From NCBI RefSeq assembly GCF_000219605.1, contig NC_015740.1, positions 2,666,001 to 2,730,000 of the forward strand: a stretch of 64,000 bases of DNA, written 5' to 3'. The notes below the pieces were generated by a model. The model was not told where the DNA came from. It was given only the letters and a program-made list of their open reading frames with translations, and did not search any database. This stretch comes from Stutzerimonas stutzeri. GTDB lineage: Bacteria > Pseudomonadota > Gammaproteobacteria > Pseudomonadales > Pseudomonadaceae. The number at the start of each line of letters is the position of its first letter. The stretch's first letter is position 1. Below, in pieces: positions 1 to 8,053 of this stretch. The position numbers were made by a program, and so were the translations under genes.

Positions 1-142
1 CTGCATCTTTATGAAAGTCGTATTGGATGCAGTCTGCTTCGGCGCGACTTGCGCCTTGCAGATCCTGCAGCGTCTGCTGGAGCTCATCTTCGGAGCCGGC
101 CTTGGCGACCAATGTGGCAACCAGTGTGAGTGGGGTGGTCAT
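1..142 (-). CDS. Antibiotic biosynthesis monooxygenase (YgiN-like) domain protein, partial
   Basis: Only the first 47 codons are in the window; the gene runs off the left edge. The start ATG (142-140) has a strong AGGAGG ribosome binding site upstream on the minus strand. The protein begins MTTPLTLVATLVAKAGSEDE, the first beta strand and helix of the small dimeric ABM fold used by putative quinol monooxygenases. It follows the quinone oxidoreductase and XenA on the same strand, so a shared role in quinone or electrophile handling is likely. The exact substrate cannot be told from this fragment. Confidence 0.7.
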   Translation of the reverse strand, partial: MTTPLTLVATLVAKAGSEDELQQTLQDLQGASRAEADCIQYDFHKDA

Positions 143-240
143 CGAACCTCCTGTCTGTGCATGTGTGAGAGACGCATCGAGCTGGCATGGGCTTATCGAC
201 AGTGACCCTACCGGCCATGCCGCGAAGACCTGCACGTGGT

Positions 241-1230
241 TTAAAGCGTTACAACAATCTTGCCCACCTGGGCATTCGATTCCATGTACCGGTGAGCCTC
301 GGCCATCTCGTCGAAGCTGAATGTACGGTCGATTACCGGCTGCAGCTGCCCAGAGGCGAGCCCTTCGTTGATGAAGTGCTTGGCCCGTTCGAGTTTTTCT
401 CGATCCTGGGTGATCTCGAACAGCTGATAACCACGCAGCGTCAGATGCTTGCCGAGCAGGTCCATGACCGACACAGGGATATCCCGAGTGTCCAAAGCGC
501 CGTACTGGAAGAAGATGCCGTGGTTCGCCAGTGCCTTGAGCACCAAGGCCACTTCGGGCCCGCCAACGGGATCGAAGGCCATGCGAGCGCCTTTGCCATG
601 AGTCATCGTCATGACCTCGGCCACCATGTCCTGCTCCTGCGTCGCAATGACTGCCGCCGCCCCGGCCTGAAGTAAGGCCTCGCGCTTGTCGCTGGTGCGG
701 GTCAGCGCGACAGGAACGGCGCCCACCATGTTCGCAATCTGGATAGCGGCAAGCCCCACGCTGCTGGACGCCGCACGGATTAGCACCGTCTCGCCGGCCT
801 GCAGCCCACCAAGCTCGATCAGTGCGCCATAGGCAGTGACAAACTTCATCCAGGTCGCCGCTGCTTCCGTGAAAGAAAGCGCTTCCGGGTGTTTGACCAC
901 CGCGTGAGCCGGCGCGTTGACCAATTCACCGTACAAGCCGTATTCGTCAAAGGAGAACGCGGGCACTACGCTGACCGCATCGCCAACAGCGAAGCCGACC
1001 ACACCGGGACCCACTGCAGATACGGTCCCAGCCGCTTCATAGCCCAGCATGGCGGGAAACGTCGGTTCGATGACGTACTGGCCTGTGCGGTACATCACTT
1101 CAGCCCGGTTGATGCCGAGCGCCCTGACGTTGATTTGAACCTCGTTCGCGCCGGGAGCCGGCACGTCGATCTCGTCGATCTGGAGAACCTCCGGTCCACC
1201 GGTGCGATGAAAGCGTATGACGCGAGACAT
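241..1230 (-). CDS. Zinc-independent medium-chain alcohol dehydrogenase / quinone oxidoreductase family protein
   Basis: A 329-residue MDR-superfamily protein. The N-terminal GroES-like half has the pattern GINRAEVMYRTG and MLGYEAAGTVSAVG; the Rossmann half has the nucleotide-binding segment AASSSVGLAAIQIA near residues 152-165, the Ser-rich variant typical of NADPH:quinone reductases. The catalytic and structural zinc cysteines of true alcohol dehydrogenases are absent. It probably reduces quinones or enones with NADPH in the cytoplasm. A GAGGA site precedes the ATG by 8 bases. It lies between xenA and an ABM protein on the same strand. The substrate is unknown. Confidence 0.85.
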   Translation of the reverse strand: MSRVIRFHRTGGPEVLQIDEIDVPAPGANEVQINVRALGINRAEVMYRTGQYVIEPTFPAMLGYEAAGTVSAVGPGVVGFAVGDAVSVVPAFSFDEYGLYGELVNAPAHAVVKHPEALSFTEAAATWMKFVTAYGALIELGGLQAGETVLIRAASSSVGLAAIQIANMVGAVPVALTRTSDKREALLQAGAAAVIATQEQDMVAEVMTMTHGKGARMAFDPVGGPEVALVLKALANHGIFFQYGALDTRDIPVSVMDLLGKHLTLRGYQLFEITQDREKLERAKHFINEGLASGQLQPVIDRTFSFDEMAEAHRYMESNAQVGKIVVTL

Positions 1231-1257
1231 AGCGTAATCCTCAGCTATCTATCGGAA

Positions 1258-1310
1258 GGGCCGAGCCATGAGCGGCCCAGCCAGGTAGCCACCAGCGCAC
1301 ATCGGCGCTG
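1258..1310. repeat. Two short hairpins between the quinone oxidoreductase and xenA
   Basis: GGGCCG (1258-1263) pairs with CGGCCC (1273-1278), and CAGCGC (1293-1298) pairs with GCGCTG (1305-1310). Neither is followed by a T run on either strand. They may be intergenic processing or weak stop structures in a polycistronic minus-strand mRNA. Confidence 0.4.
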
Positions 1311-1356
1311 AGGCAGCGGGCGATTAGGCCATGACGGCCGTCTTCGCCCCGACGGA

Positions 1357-2448
1357 TCACTTGTAGCGTTCAAGCCAGTGGGCATAGGGAGCCGGCAAGG
1401 TCCAGGACGCACGCTCTACGCCCAGCTCTTGGGCGGCAAGATAGGACCAATTTGGATTGGCCAGATGTGCTCGCCCAATCATCGCCAAGTCCAGCTGACC
1501 GCTCTTGACCGCTTCTTCGGCAACGCTTGGCGTGCCGAAGCCCCATGCCGAAGCCACTGGTATCCCCGCCTCACGCTTCACGCGCTGGGCAACTTCGCCC
1601 ATGAAGCCAGGCGCCCAGGGAATGTTGGTTTCAGCGATGGTGAAACCAATGCTGACGCTCAGCAGATCCAGGCCACCATCTTTGAAGCGACGTGTCAGTT
1701 CGATAGCCTCGGTCAGCGTCTGTTCGTCCCGGCCGTCGTATTCGATAACCCCTAGACGAGCGGTTAGCGGCAGGTGCTCCGGCCAAACCTCACGAACAGC
1801 CGCCAGCGTTTCAAGCAGGAAGCGGCTACGGTTGTCGAAACTGCCGCCGTAGGCGTCATCGCGATGGTTGGAGTGTTCGGAAAGGAACGACTGGGCCAGA
1901 TAACCATGGGCGAAATGCAGCTCCAGCCACTCGAAGCCAGCGTCACGCGCACGGCGAGCGGCTGCGACGAAATCCTCACGCACACGGGCAATGTCTTCCA
2001 GCGTCATGGCTTGCGGCTGCTTGGCCAGGTGACCGCCAAAAGCTATGGCCGATGGAGCGATGGTCTGCCAGCCACGGGCGTCATCTTCAGCGATGTGGTC
2101 ATCGCCTTCCCATGGACGGTTTGCGCTTGCCTTGCGACCGGCGTGGGCGATCTGCAGGCCGGGGACCGAGCCGGCTGCCTTGATCGACTGCACCACCGGT
2201 ACGAAGGCCTGGGCCAGCTCATCGTTCCAAATACCCGCACAGCCAGGAGTGATCCGCCCTTCTGGCGCTACAGCGGTTGCTTCGACAATCACCAACCCCG
2301 CCCCGCCACGCGCAAGGGATGCGTAGTGAACACTGTGCCACTCGTTGATCAGGCCATCGTTTGACGAGTACATGCACATAGGGGGAATCGCAATACGGTT
2401 GCGAAGCGTGACGTCTTTAAGCGTGAAGGGTTGGAACAGCGCAGACAT
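1357..2448 (-). CDS. xenA: XenA-type NADH:flavin oxidoreductase (Old Yellow Enzyme family)
   Basis: A 363-residue FMN-dependent TIM-barrel enzyme, the length I recall for Pseudomonas XenA. The active-site cysteine of the YqjM/XenA subclass is in IPPMCMYSS (Cys25), and the substrate-binding His pair is in the LQIAHAGRKAS region. ELHFAHGYLAQSFLS and MIGRAHLANP are family signatures. These enzymes reduce activated alkenes, nitro compounds and quinones with NAD(P)H. A GGAG site precedes the ATG by 7 bases. It is divergent from an ArsR-type regulator across about 70 bp and heads the minus-strand module. Confidence 0.9.
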   Translation of the reverse strand: MSALFQPFTLKDVTLRNRIAIPPMCMYSSNDGLINEWHSVHYASLARGGAGLVIVEATAVAPEGRITPGCAGIWNDELAQAFVPVVQSIKAAGSVPGLQIAHAGRKASANRPWEGDDHIAEDDARGWQTIAPSAIAFGGHLAKQPQAMTLEDIARVREDFVAAARRARDAGFEWLELHFAHGYLAQSFLSEHSNHRDDAYGGSFDNRSRFLLETLAAVREVWPEHLPLTARLGVIEYDGRDEQTLTEAIELTRRFKDGGLDLLSVSIGFTIAETNIPWAPGFMGEVAQRVKREAGIPVASAWGFGTPSVAEEAVKSGQLDLAMIGRAHLANPNWSYLAAQELGVERASWTLPAPYAHWLERYK

Positions 2449-2483
2449 TGGTTTCTCCGAGGGTTGTCTATTACGTTCATTCG

Positions 2484-2499
2484 ATAGTATTCGAACTAT
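2484..2499. promoter_or_regulatory. Inverted repeat, likely operator of the ArsR-type regulator
   Basis: ATAGT (2484-2488), six spacer bases, ACTAT (2495-2499). It also overlaps a direct repeat of ATTCGA (2479-2484 and 2489-2494). It sits in the short intergenic space between divergent xenA and the regulator gene, where an autoregulated winged-helix repressor would bind. Operator function is inferred from position and symmetry. Confidence 0.5.
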
Positions 2500-2516
2500 G
2501 GAGATAGAGCAAACCC

Positions 2517-2834
2517 GTGTATGCTTCGTTCATGCGCCCCTACAAACACCCTCCCGTCACTGAATTCGTCCTCGAGCGTCTGCTATACGCCTTGAGCGAT
2601 CCTGTGCGCCTGGAGATCGTCCGACGCCTTGCCGAACTGGGCGAAGCCAGCTGTGGCGAATTGGACGGTGGCCGACCAAAGTCCACCATGTCCCATCACT
2701 TCAGGGTGCTGCGAGATGCCGGGTTGGTCCAAACCCAAACCATCGGCACGACCCATATGAACTCGTTGCGCAGGGATGATTTGAACTATCGATTTCCTGG
2801 TTTGCTCGAGACGATCTTATCTCAGCGCGGCTAA
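2517..2834 (+). CDS. ArsR-family winged-helix transcriptional regulator
   Basis: A 105-residue protein (100 if the second ATG at 2532 is used; neither has a clear ribosome binding site). The fold is visible as ALSDPVRLEIVRRL, ELGEASCGEL, and the recognition helix KSTMSHHFRVLRDAGLV near residues 57-72. The metal-binding ELCVCDL motif of classical ArsR/SmtB sensors is absent. This suggests sensing by a reactive cysteine (the single Cys in EASCGEL) or a small molecule. It is divergent from xenA and likely represses the flavin reductase and quinone oxidoreductase genes. No arsenic genes are near. Confidence 0.85.
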   Translation: MYASFMRPYKHPPVTEFVLERLLYALSDPVRLEIVRRLAELGEASCGELDGGRPKSTMSHHFRVLRDAGLVQTQTIGTTHMNSLRRDDLNYRFPGLLETILSQRG

Positions 2835-3389
2835 GGCTGGCTTGAGAGTCAATTCATCGAGGAAGACGCTGAAGACGGCCTGCTTCGAAACCCTGGGCTC
2901 CAGTGAGCTCAGGGACTACCTCGCCGCTGACTGCGGAAGCATGACTAGTCCCGACGTAAACGCCTTACCCAGATGGCCTCAATCGAGCAGCTGGAGCGTT
3001 TCGCTTGTGCGCAGTATCGGTGGCTCGTCTACAGATTATGCCGCTTACGACAGGCCGCTAGTGGCCGATTTCTGCCGGTTGCTGCCCCACTGCCAGTACT
3101 GTCCTAGATCGTCAGCCTGCTTGATAAGCCAAGCTGTATCGAACCTCTGTGGTCGAGGCCCAGCGATGCCTGCTTCGTGTTATCCACAAAACCTGTGAAT
3201 AACCCTTTCGATAACTCCTGAAATGCTCACAACCGTGGGCGCCTCATTCACCTGACGTTTTTTTGACCACTCCTGAGATTGGCTCAGCGTAGGGCCTCAT
3301 GAAAACCGGCAACACAGCAGTTCCCTTTGTTTGCTGATCTCGCTCTGCGAAATGTCGATGGTCACGCCTGGACCTTCGAGAGCCGAGCC
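2835..3389. other. Intergenic region, no recognised gene
   Basis: This is about 555 bp between the ArsR-type regulator and the first conjugation gene. A 118-codon reading frame (2842-3198, plus) has no recognisable domain and unnatural composition, so I do not call it. The only clear structure is a pair of facing DnaA-box-like sequences at 3180-3202. A promoter for the conjugation operon should lie near the right end, but I cannot place one firmly. Confidence 0.6.
3180..3202. promoter_or_regulatory. Facing pair of DnaA boxes
   Basis: TTATCCACA at 3180-3188 is the exact DnaA consensus. Five bases later TGTGAATAA (3194-3202) is the complement of TTATTCACA, a close variant. The two form an inverted pair with one mismatch, about 190 bp before pilL. 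It could be part of a replication origin for the excised ICE or a DnaA-responsive control site; only the sequence match is seen. Confidence 0.5.
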
Positions 3390-4559
3390 ATGCATGCCAT
3401 CAATTCCTACCGCAGCTGCCTGCTGCTGGCCGCACTGGCGGCCGGCTGTACAACGCCTCCAGCGCCCTCTCCCGTTCCTGATGAAGTAGCAACTCCGTCA
3501 CAGGACGTCCCTTTCACCCGCTACGGTCGCTACAACCTTGTCGAGCTGACCCCGACGGTCGCCCAGCAGGATCTGCTGTTGCAGGTCGTCGACGTATCCA
3601 TTCCCGACACCCTTAACGCCAATGTCGCCGACGCGCTGCGCCATGTGTTGCAGCGTTCCGGCTACCAACTCTGCAACGGACGTGAAACCGACACGCTGGG
3701 CAGCCTCCCGTTGCCGGCTGCGCACTATCACCTTGGCCCGCTGCAGCTGCGCAATGCCCTACTGGCCTTGGCCGGGCCGGCGCGGACGCTGCACGTCGAC
3801 CACAGCGCCCGTCGCGTCTGCTTCATCCAGCCCTTCAACAAGCCAGCCGACGCGCCGCCCGCCACTGCGGATACAGAGCCCGATGTCGTCGGGGGAGTCG
3901 CAGCCATGACAACGATGCCAGGCAGAGGGCAACACCGGCTCGGCACGCTGCTGCGCGCAGCTACTATCACCTGGCTGCTGCTCATCAGCGCTGCCGTTGT
4001 GATCGATCATGTCGCGCTGTCGGGGCTAGCGGCACAGGTCGAAACCAGCACACCCAGCCTGCAAGTCGACGTGCTGGAAGAACGCCTGGCAGAACGGGTC
4101 CAGCAGATCGAACAAGCCCAGCAGCAACCGGACGCACTACCTCAAGCGCGCTACGAAGCAGAGCGCCAAGCGCTGGAGCAGCGACTGGACGCCATCGAAC
4201 AGGCGCTCGGCAGCCGCCCGACAGCGGACAACCTGCTGCCGCTGCAAGCCCGCATCGAGCAGCTGGAAATGCGGCTCACCGCACCTCGCCCGACACCACC
4301 AGCCACAACCCGCCCGCGAGTTTCCGCACCCGCCAAACCGAAGATCATCGAGCCGCCATTCCGAGTGATCGGGGTCGAGCTGCGCGCCGGTGAGCAGTTC
4401 CTCTCGATTCTGCCATCCATCTCGGACGCGCTCTCGCAGGTTCGCCTGCTGCGCCCCGGCGAGGCCGAAGCCGGCTGGCATCTCGAAACCATCGAAGCGA
4501 ACACCGCCGTGTTCCGCTACGGCGAAGACACCCGTCGCCTGCCTGTTCCCGTGCAGTAG
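3390..4559 (+). CDS. pilL: PilL-like conjugative element lipoprotein (PFGI-1 class, TIGR03748 type)
   Basis: About 389 residues from the ATG at 3390; an upstream in-frame TTG would spoil the signal peptide. Residues 1-20 form a lipoprotein signal ending LLAALAAGC, so Cys20 is the likely lipid anchor. Residues about 40-150 carry the conserved PilL domain (RYGRYNLVELTP, VADALRHVLQRSGYQLC). A single membrane segment follows near residue 195, then a long Gln/Glu-rich coiled coil and a C-terminal domain. It starts the T4SS gene row; family members belong to the mating pilus apparatus. The next gene begins 9 bases later. Confidence 0.8.
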   Translation: MHAINSYRSCLLLAALAAGCTTPPAPSPVPDEVATPSQDVPFTRYGRYNLVELTPTVAQQDLLLQVVDVSIPDTLNANVADALRHVLQRSGYQLCNGRETDTLGSLPLPAAHYHLGPLQLRNALLALAGPARTLHVDHSARRVCFIQPFNKPADAPPATADTEPDVVGGVAAMTTMPGRGQHRLGTLLRAATITWLLLISAAVVIDHVALSGLAAQVETSTPSLQVDVLEERLAERVQQIEQAQQQPDALPQARYEAERQALEQRLDAIEQALGSRPTADNLLPLQARIEQLEMRLTAPRPTPPATTRPRVSAPAKPKIIEPPFRVIGVELRAGEQFLSILPSISDALSQVRLLRPGEAEAGWHLETIEANTAVFRYGEDTRRLPVPVQ

Positions 4560-4568
4560 GAGCAGCAG

Positions 4569-5294
4569 ATGAAGCCGCGCCATATCGTCCCCGCACTTAT
4601 CGTCCTACTGACCGGCGGGCTCGCCCAGGGCGCGGAAAACCTCGTCGCCGACAACCTTCCCAGCCGCGAGCAGCCGACGGCCACCGAACGCGCCGACGAG
4701 CAGTACGCACGGGACTGGAACCTGGGTGCCGAGGAATGGGCGCGCTACCGGGCGCTCATGCAAGGGCCGCTGGGTATCTATTCGCCCAACCTTGATCCGC
4801 TTACCGCACTGGGCATCGAAGCACGCTCCAACCAGGAACGGCAGCGTTACGCGGAGTTGCAGGTCGAGACCGAAGCCCTCCGCGTCGAAAAGCTGCTCGC
4901 TTACCAACGGGCTTACGACGACGCCTGGCAGCGGCTCCACGCCGATATACCGCGCGTTATCCTGCCCGATGCCGGCCCGGAATTCTCGCCGATCACGCCC
5001 GCAACGAGTGGACGAATCGCCGTGTTCGTCAAGGACGCCTGCCCAGTCTGCGATCAATCCACGCTGCGGCTGCAGGCAGCCGGTATGGCGTTCGACATTT
5101 ACGTCGTCGACAGCCGCGCCGACGACGCACGCATCCGCGCCTGGGCACAGCGCATCGGCATCGACCCGGCCAAGACGCGCAGCGGCCAGATCACGCTCAA
5201 CCACGATTCGGGACGCTGGCAATCGCTGAACTTGCAGGGCGACCTGCCGGCAGTTGTACGCCAGGTCGGAAACCAGTGGCAGCGGCAGCCGTAA
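4569..5294 (+). CDS. Integrating conjugative element protein, TIGR03759 (PFL_4693) family
   Basis: A 241-residue protein with an N-terminal signal peptide of about 21 residues, so it acts in the periplasm. The middle part is helical and charged. The C-terminal third resembles a thioredoxin-like fold with a CxxC motif, DACPVCD, at Cys158 and Cys161, which suggests redox or disulfide work during pilus assembly. Its TAA stop overlaps the ATG of the transglycosylase gene by one base, so the two are translationally coupled. Function beyond membership of the ICE T4SS is not established. Confidence 0.8.
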   Translation: MKPRHIVPALIVLLTGGLAQGAENLVADNLPSREQPTATERADEQYARDWNLGAEEWARYRALMQGPLGIYSPNLDPLTALGIEARSNQERQRYAELQVETEALRVEKLLAYQRAYDDAWQRLHADIPRVILPDAGPEFSPITPATSGRIAVFVKDACPVCDQSTLRLQAAGMAFDIYVVDSRADDARIRAWAQRIGIDPAKTRSGQITLNHDSGRWQSLNLQGDLPAVVRQVGNQWQRQP

Positions 5295-5857
5295 TGTCAC
5301 GCCGCTACGCACTCGTGCTGTTGGCCTGCGCACTGGCAGGCCCCATCCAGGCGCGGGAAATCCCGCCGCCGGCCTATCAAGTCGCTGCGCAGCGCGCCGG
5401 TATTCCCTCGACCGTGCTGTACGCCATCACGTTGCAAGAGAGCGGCATCCGTTTGCGTGGCCGTCTGGTGCCATGGCCGTGGACGCTCAACGTAGCTGGC
5501 AAGGCGCAGCGCTACGCCACCCGTGCTGAGGCTTGCGGCGGGCTGCGCCAGGCACTCAGGCGCACACCCGCCAAGCGCATTGACGCCGGTCTCGGCCAGG
5601 TCAATCTCGGCTACCACGCGGAGCGTTATGCGCAGCCCTGCGACCTGCTCGACCCCTACCGCAACCTCGCCATCGCCGCCGAAATTCTGCGTGAACAGCA
5701 CACCCCAAGCGACGACTGGCTGCTCACCATCGGCCGCTACCACCGCCCCGCTGGCGGCGAACCAGCCGCGCGCTACCGCCGCAGCGTCGGCCAGCACCTA
5801 GCCCGCATACTGGGTGCCTCCAAGCTGGAAATCACCGCCCGAAGGAATCTGCCATGA
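5294..5857 (+). CDS. Lytic transglycosylase (SLT domain) of the conjugation apparatus
   Basis: About 187 residues from the ATG at 5294. A signal peptide covers residues 1-20. The SLT fold shows AITLQESGIRL with the catalytic Glu in LQESG, then the GLGQVNLGYH motif and the IAAEILREQH helix. Such enzymes open peptidoglycan to let the secretion channel pass, like VirB1. The start overlaps the previous stop and the gene overlaps the next one by four bases. An upstream in-frame start at 5276 would lie inside the previous gene and is less likely. Confidence 0.88.
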   Translation: MSRRYALVLLACALAGPIQAREIPPPAYQVAAQRAGIPSTVLYAITLQESGIRLRGRLVPWPWTLNVAGKAQRYATRAEACGGLRQALRRTPAKRIDAGLGQVNLGYHAERYAQPCDLLDPYRNLAIAAEILREQHTPSDDWLLTIGRYHRPAGGEPAARYRRSVGQHLARILGASKLEITARRNLP

Positions 5858-6381
5858 AATCCCTGCCCATTCTCGCCGCCTGCCTCTCTCTGCCGTGGCT
5901 GTCGGTGATCGTCCAGGCCGACACGTTGATTGTCATCGAGGACCGAGGCGGCGCGTCGGCCTTGCCGTACTACGAAGCCTTCAACCTGCAACCACGCGCC
6001 GATGCGACATCACCACGCATCGAGATTCCGCATCCGCCAGCCAAAGCGTTCAACGAAGCCGACATGCTGCCGGTGCGCTCAATGCGGCTGTCGCCGGGCG
6101 ATGTGGCGCGTCGCGTGATCGAAGCGCCGGGGCTACCGCCATTCTTTCTCGTCGGCGACGACAAACGCTCGCGCGCCTGGCTGCGCCAGCGCTCACCGCG
6201 CCTGCACGAACTTGATGCCGTGGGCTTGGTAGTCAACGTCACGTCGGTCGAGTCCCTGGCCGCGCTGCGTGCACTGCTGCCAGGGCTGTCGCTGTCACCA
6301 GTTGCGGGTGACGACCTCGCCGAGCGCCTTGGCTTGTTTCACTATCCGGTGCTGATCACGGCAACCGGCATCGAGCAGTGA
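5854..6381 (+). CDS. Integrating conjugative element protein, TIGR03765 (PFL_4695) family
   Basis: A 175-residue protein with a signal peptide (residues 1-22, ending VQADT). The exported part has the family pattern TLIVIEDRGGASALPYYEAF near the N terminus and a GLVVNVTSVESLAALRALLPG segment near the middle. It overlaps the transglycosylase gene by ATGA and sits just before TraD, the usual place for this family. Its role in transfer is unknown; a periplasmic structural or accessory part is inferred from the signal and the neighbours. Confidence 0.82.
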   Translation: MKSLPILAACLSLPWLSVIVQADTLIVIEDRGGASALPYYEAFNLQPRADATSPRIEIPHPPAKAFNEADMLPVRSMRLSPGDVARRVIEAPGLPPFFLVGDDKRSRAWLRQRSPRLHELDAVGLVVNVTSVESLAALRALLPGLSLSPVAGDDLAERLGLFHYPVLITATGIEQ

Positions 6382-6391
6382 AGCGCCGACC

Positions 6392-8053
6392 ATGGCCCAG
6401 GACCACGCGATCGAAGTACTGTTGCGGCCAGCCGTGGAGCTGCACACCGTGGTGGTCTGCGCCGCCGCCGCGTTTCTGTCCCTGGTGGCACCGTGGTCAT
6501 TGGCGCTAAGTCCCGCTATTGGCCTGGGCAGTGCCGTGGCCTTCCTTGCCTTCGGCACGATCCGCCTGCGTGATGCACTGGTCATCCTGCGCTACCGGCG
6601 CAATATCCGTCGGCTGCCACGAGCTGGCCGCGAGCACGAGTTTTATGTATTTCACCTTGGGTGGCCTGATTTCAGCGCGCGCTACAACGCCGTGGGCCGG
6701 TTCGGGCGGATCAGCGAGGTGGCCACGCGCATCGCCGGACAGCTCTCAGGTGAGGGCAATAGCGTCGCCTTCCGTGAGTTTGCCTGGCGGTTCGTCAACA
6801 TCATCGCCCGTGCCCTCGTCGAGCTGGGCCAGCGACCGGACTACCTGCTGATTCAGAGGCATGTCGTCAACATCGACGCCCTCTTTATCGAGTACGCGCA
6901 GCACTATTTCGCCAAGCACGAACCGAAGGCCTGGGAAATCATCGTCCAGCTCGAAAGCCGGCTGAACGACAAAAATATCCCGCGCAATATGATCGGGCGT
7001 GAGAAGCGGGTCGTGGCCTTGGAGCAATACCTCTCGCAGGTACGCACCTACGACCCGGTACTCGACGGTCTGCGCAGTGCCGTGCGCTACGACCGGACGT
7101 ACTTCGACAAAATCGTCGCCAGCCTTTTGCCATTGCTGGAAAAACTCACCACCGGCAAAACCGCGCAACTACTCGCACCAAACTACTCCGATCTTAACGA
7201 TCCCAGGCCCATTTTCGACTGGATGCAAATCGTCCGCAAAAGAGCGGTGGTCTATATCGGCCTTGATGCCCTGTCGGATGCGGAAGTTGCCGCTGCAGTC
7301 GGCAACTCGATGTTCGCTGACCTGGTATCGGTCGCCGGCCATATCTACAAATTTGGCATCGACGACGGGCTGCCCGGCGCAACAGCAGGAGCACGAGTCC
7401 CTATCAACGTCCATGCGGACGAGTTCAATGAGCTGATGGGTGATGAGTTCGTGCCACTCGTCAACAAGGGTGGCGGCGCGGGATTACAGATTACCGCCTA
7501 TACGCAGACGCTCTCTGACATCGAAGCCCGTCTCGGCAACCGCGCAAAAGCTGGCCAAGTTATCGGCAACTTCAACAATCTGTTCATGCTGAGAGTGCGT
7601 GAAACCGCGACCGCCGAGCTACTCACCCGGCAACTTCCAAAAGTGGACGTCTACACCACGACGCTGGTCAGCGGAGCTACTGACAGCTCCGATGTTCAAG
7701 GGCAGACGGACTTCACCTCCAATGCGCAGGATCGCATCAGCACTGCGAGCGTGCCGATGATCGAACCCGCCCACGTGGTGGGCTTGCCAAAAGGTCAGGC
7801 CTTTGCCTTGTTGCAAGGCGGCCAGCTCTGGAAAATTCGCATGCCGCTGCCGGTACCCGACCCTGACGAAATCATGCCCAAGGACCTCCAGCAGCTTGCA
7901 GGTTACATGCGCCAGCACTATGCCGAGGCCAGCGACTGGTGGGAGAACCAGGGCATTCCCGGTCTACAGGATCAACCACTCCCCGACGACCTGCTAGATG
8001 GCTTCCGCCACCCCGCCACCACCGAGACACGCACCGCCGAGCCACGTCCATGA
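6392..8053 (+). CDS. traD: TraD-type coupling protein, internally deleted (no Walker A)
   Basis: A 553-residue relative of the SXT/TOL-type TraD coupling ATPase that hands relaxase-DNA to the channel. Two membrane segments lie in residues 14-65. Full-length relatives, as I recall them, have about 700 residues with a GTTRVGKTR-type P loop and a VIVFDPKGDAD motif. Here the sequence jumps from RRNIRRLPR (ending Arg77) straight to AGREHEFYVFHLGWPD. About 150-180 residues with the Walker A motif are missing, in frame. The Walker B region NVHADEFNE (Asp343-Glu344) and the rest are intact. LTTGKTAQ is not a P loop. ATP-driven function is unlikely. Confidence 0.85.
   Translation: MAQDHAIEVLLRPAVELHTVVVCAAAAFLSLVAPWSLALSPAIGLGSAVAFLAFGTIRLRDALVILRYRRNIRRLPRAGREHEFYVFHLGWPDFSARYNAVGRFGRISEVATRIAGQLSGEGNSVAFREFAWRFVNIIARALVELGQRPDYLLIQRHVVNIDALFIEYAQHYFAKHEPKAWEIIVQLESRLNDKNIPRNMIGREKRVVALEQYLSQVRTYDPVLDGLRSAVRYDRTYFDKIVASLLPLLEKLTTGKTAQLLAPNYSDLNDPRPIFDWMQIVRKRAVVYIGLDALSDAEVAAAVGNSMFADLVSVAGHIYKFGIDDGLPGATAGARVPINVHADEFNELMGDEFVPLVNKGGGAGLQITAYTQTLSDIEARLGNRAKAGQVIGNFNNLFMLRVRETATAELLTRQLPKVDVYTTTLVSGATDSSDVQGQTDFTSNAQDRISTASVPMIEPAHVVGLPKGQAFALLQGGQLWKIRMPLPVPDPDEIMPKDLQQLAGYMRQHYAEASDWWENQGIPGLQDQPLPDDLLDGFRHPATTETRTAEPRP

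Noticed and set aside
2842..3198. 118-codon plus-strand reading frame
   Set aside because: No ribosome binding site, no recognisable domain, Ser/Cys-rich composition unlike neighbouring genes; treated as intergenic.
7160..7171. TGKTA in TraD as a possible Walker A motif
   Set aside because: The required Gly at the first P-loop position is absent, and the same segment exists in full-length relatives that have their P loop elsewhere.
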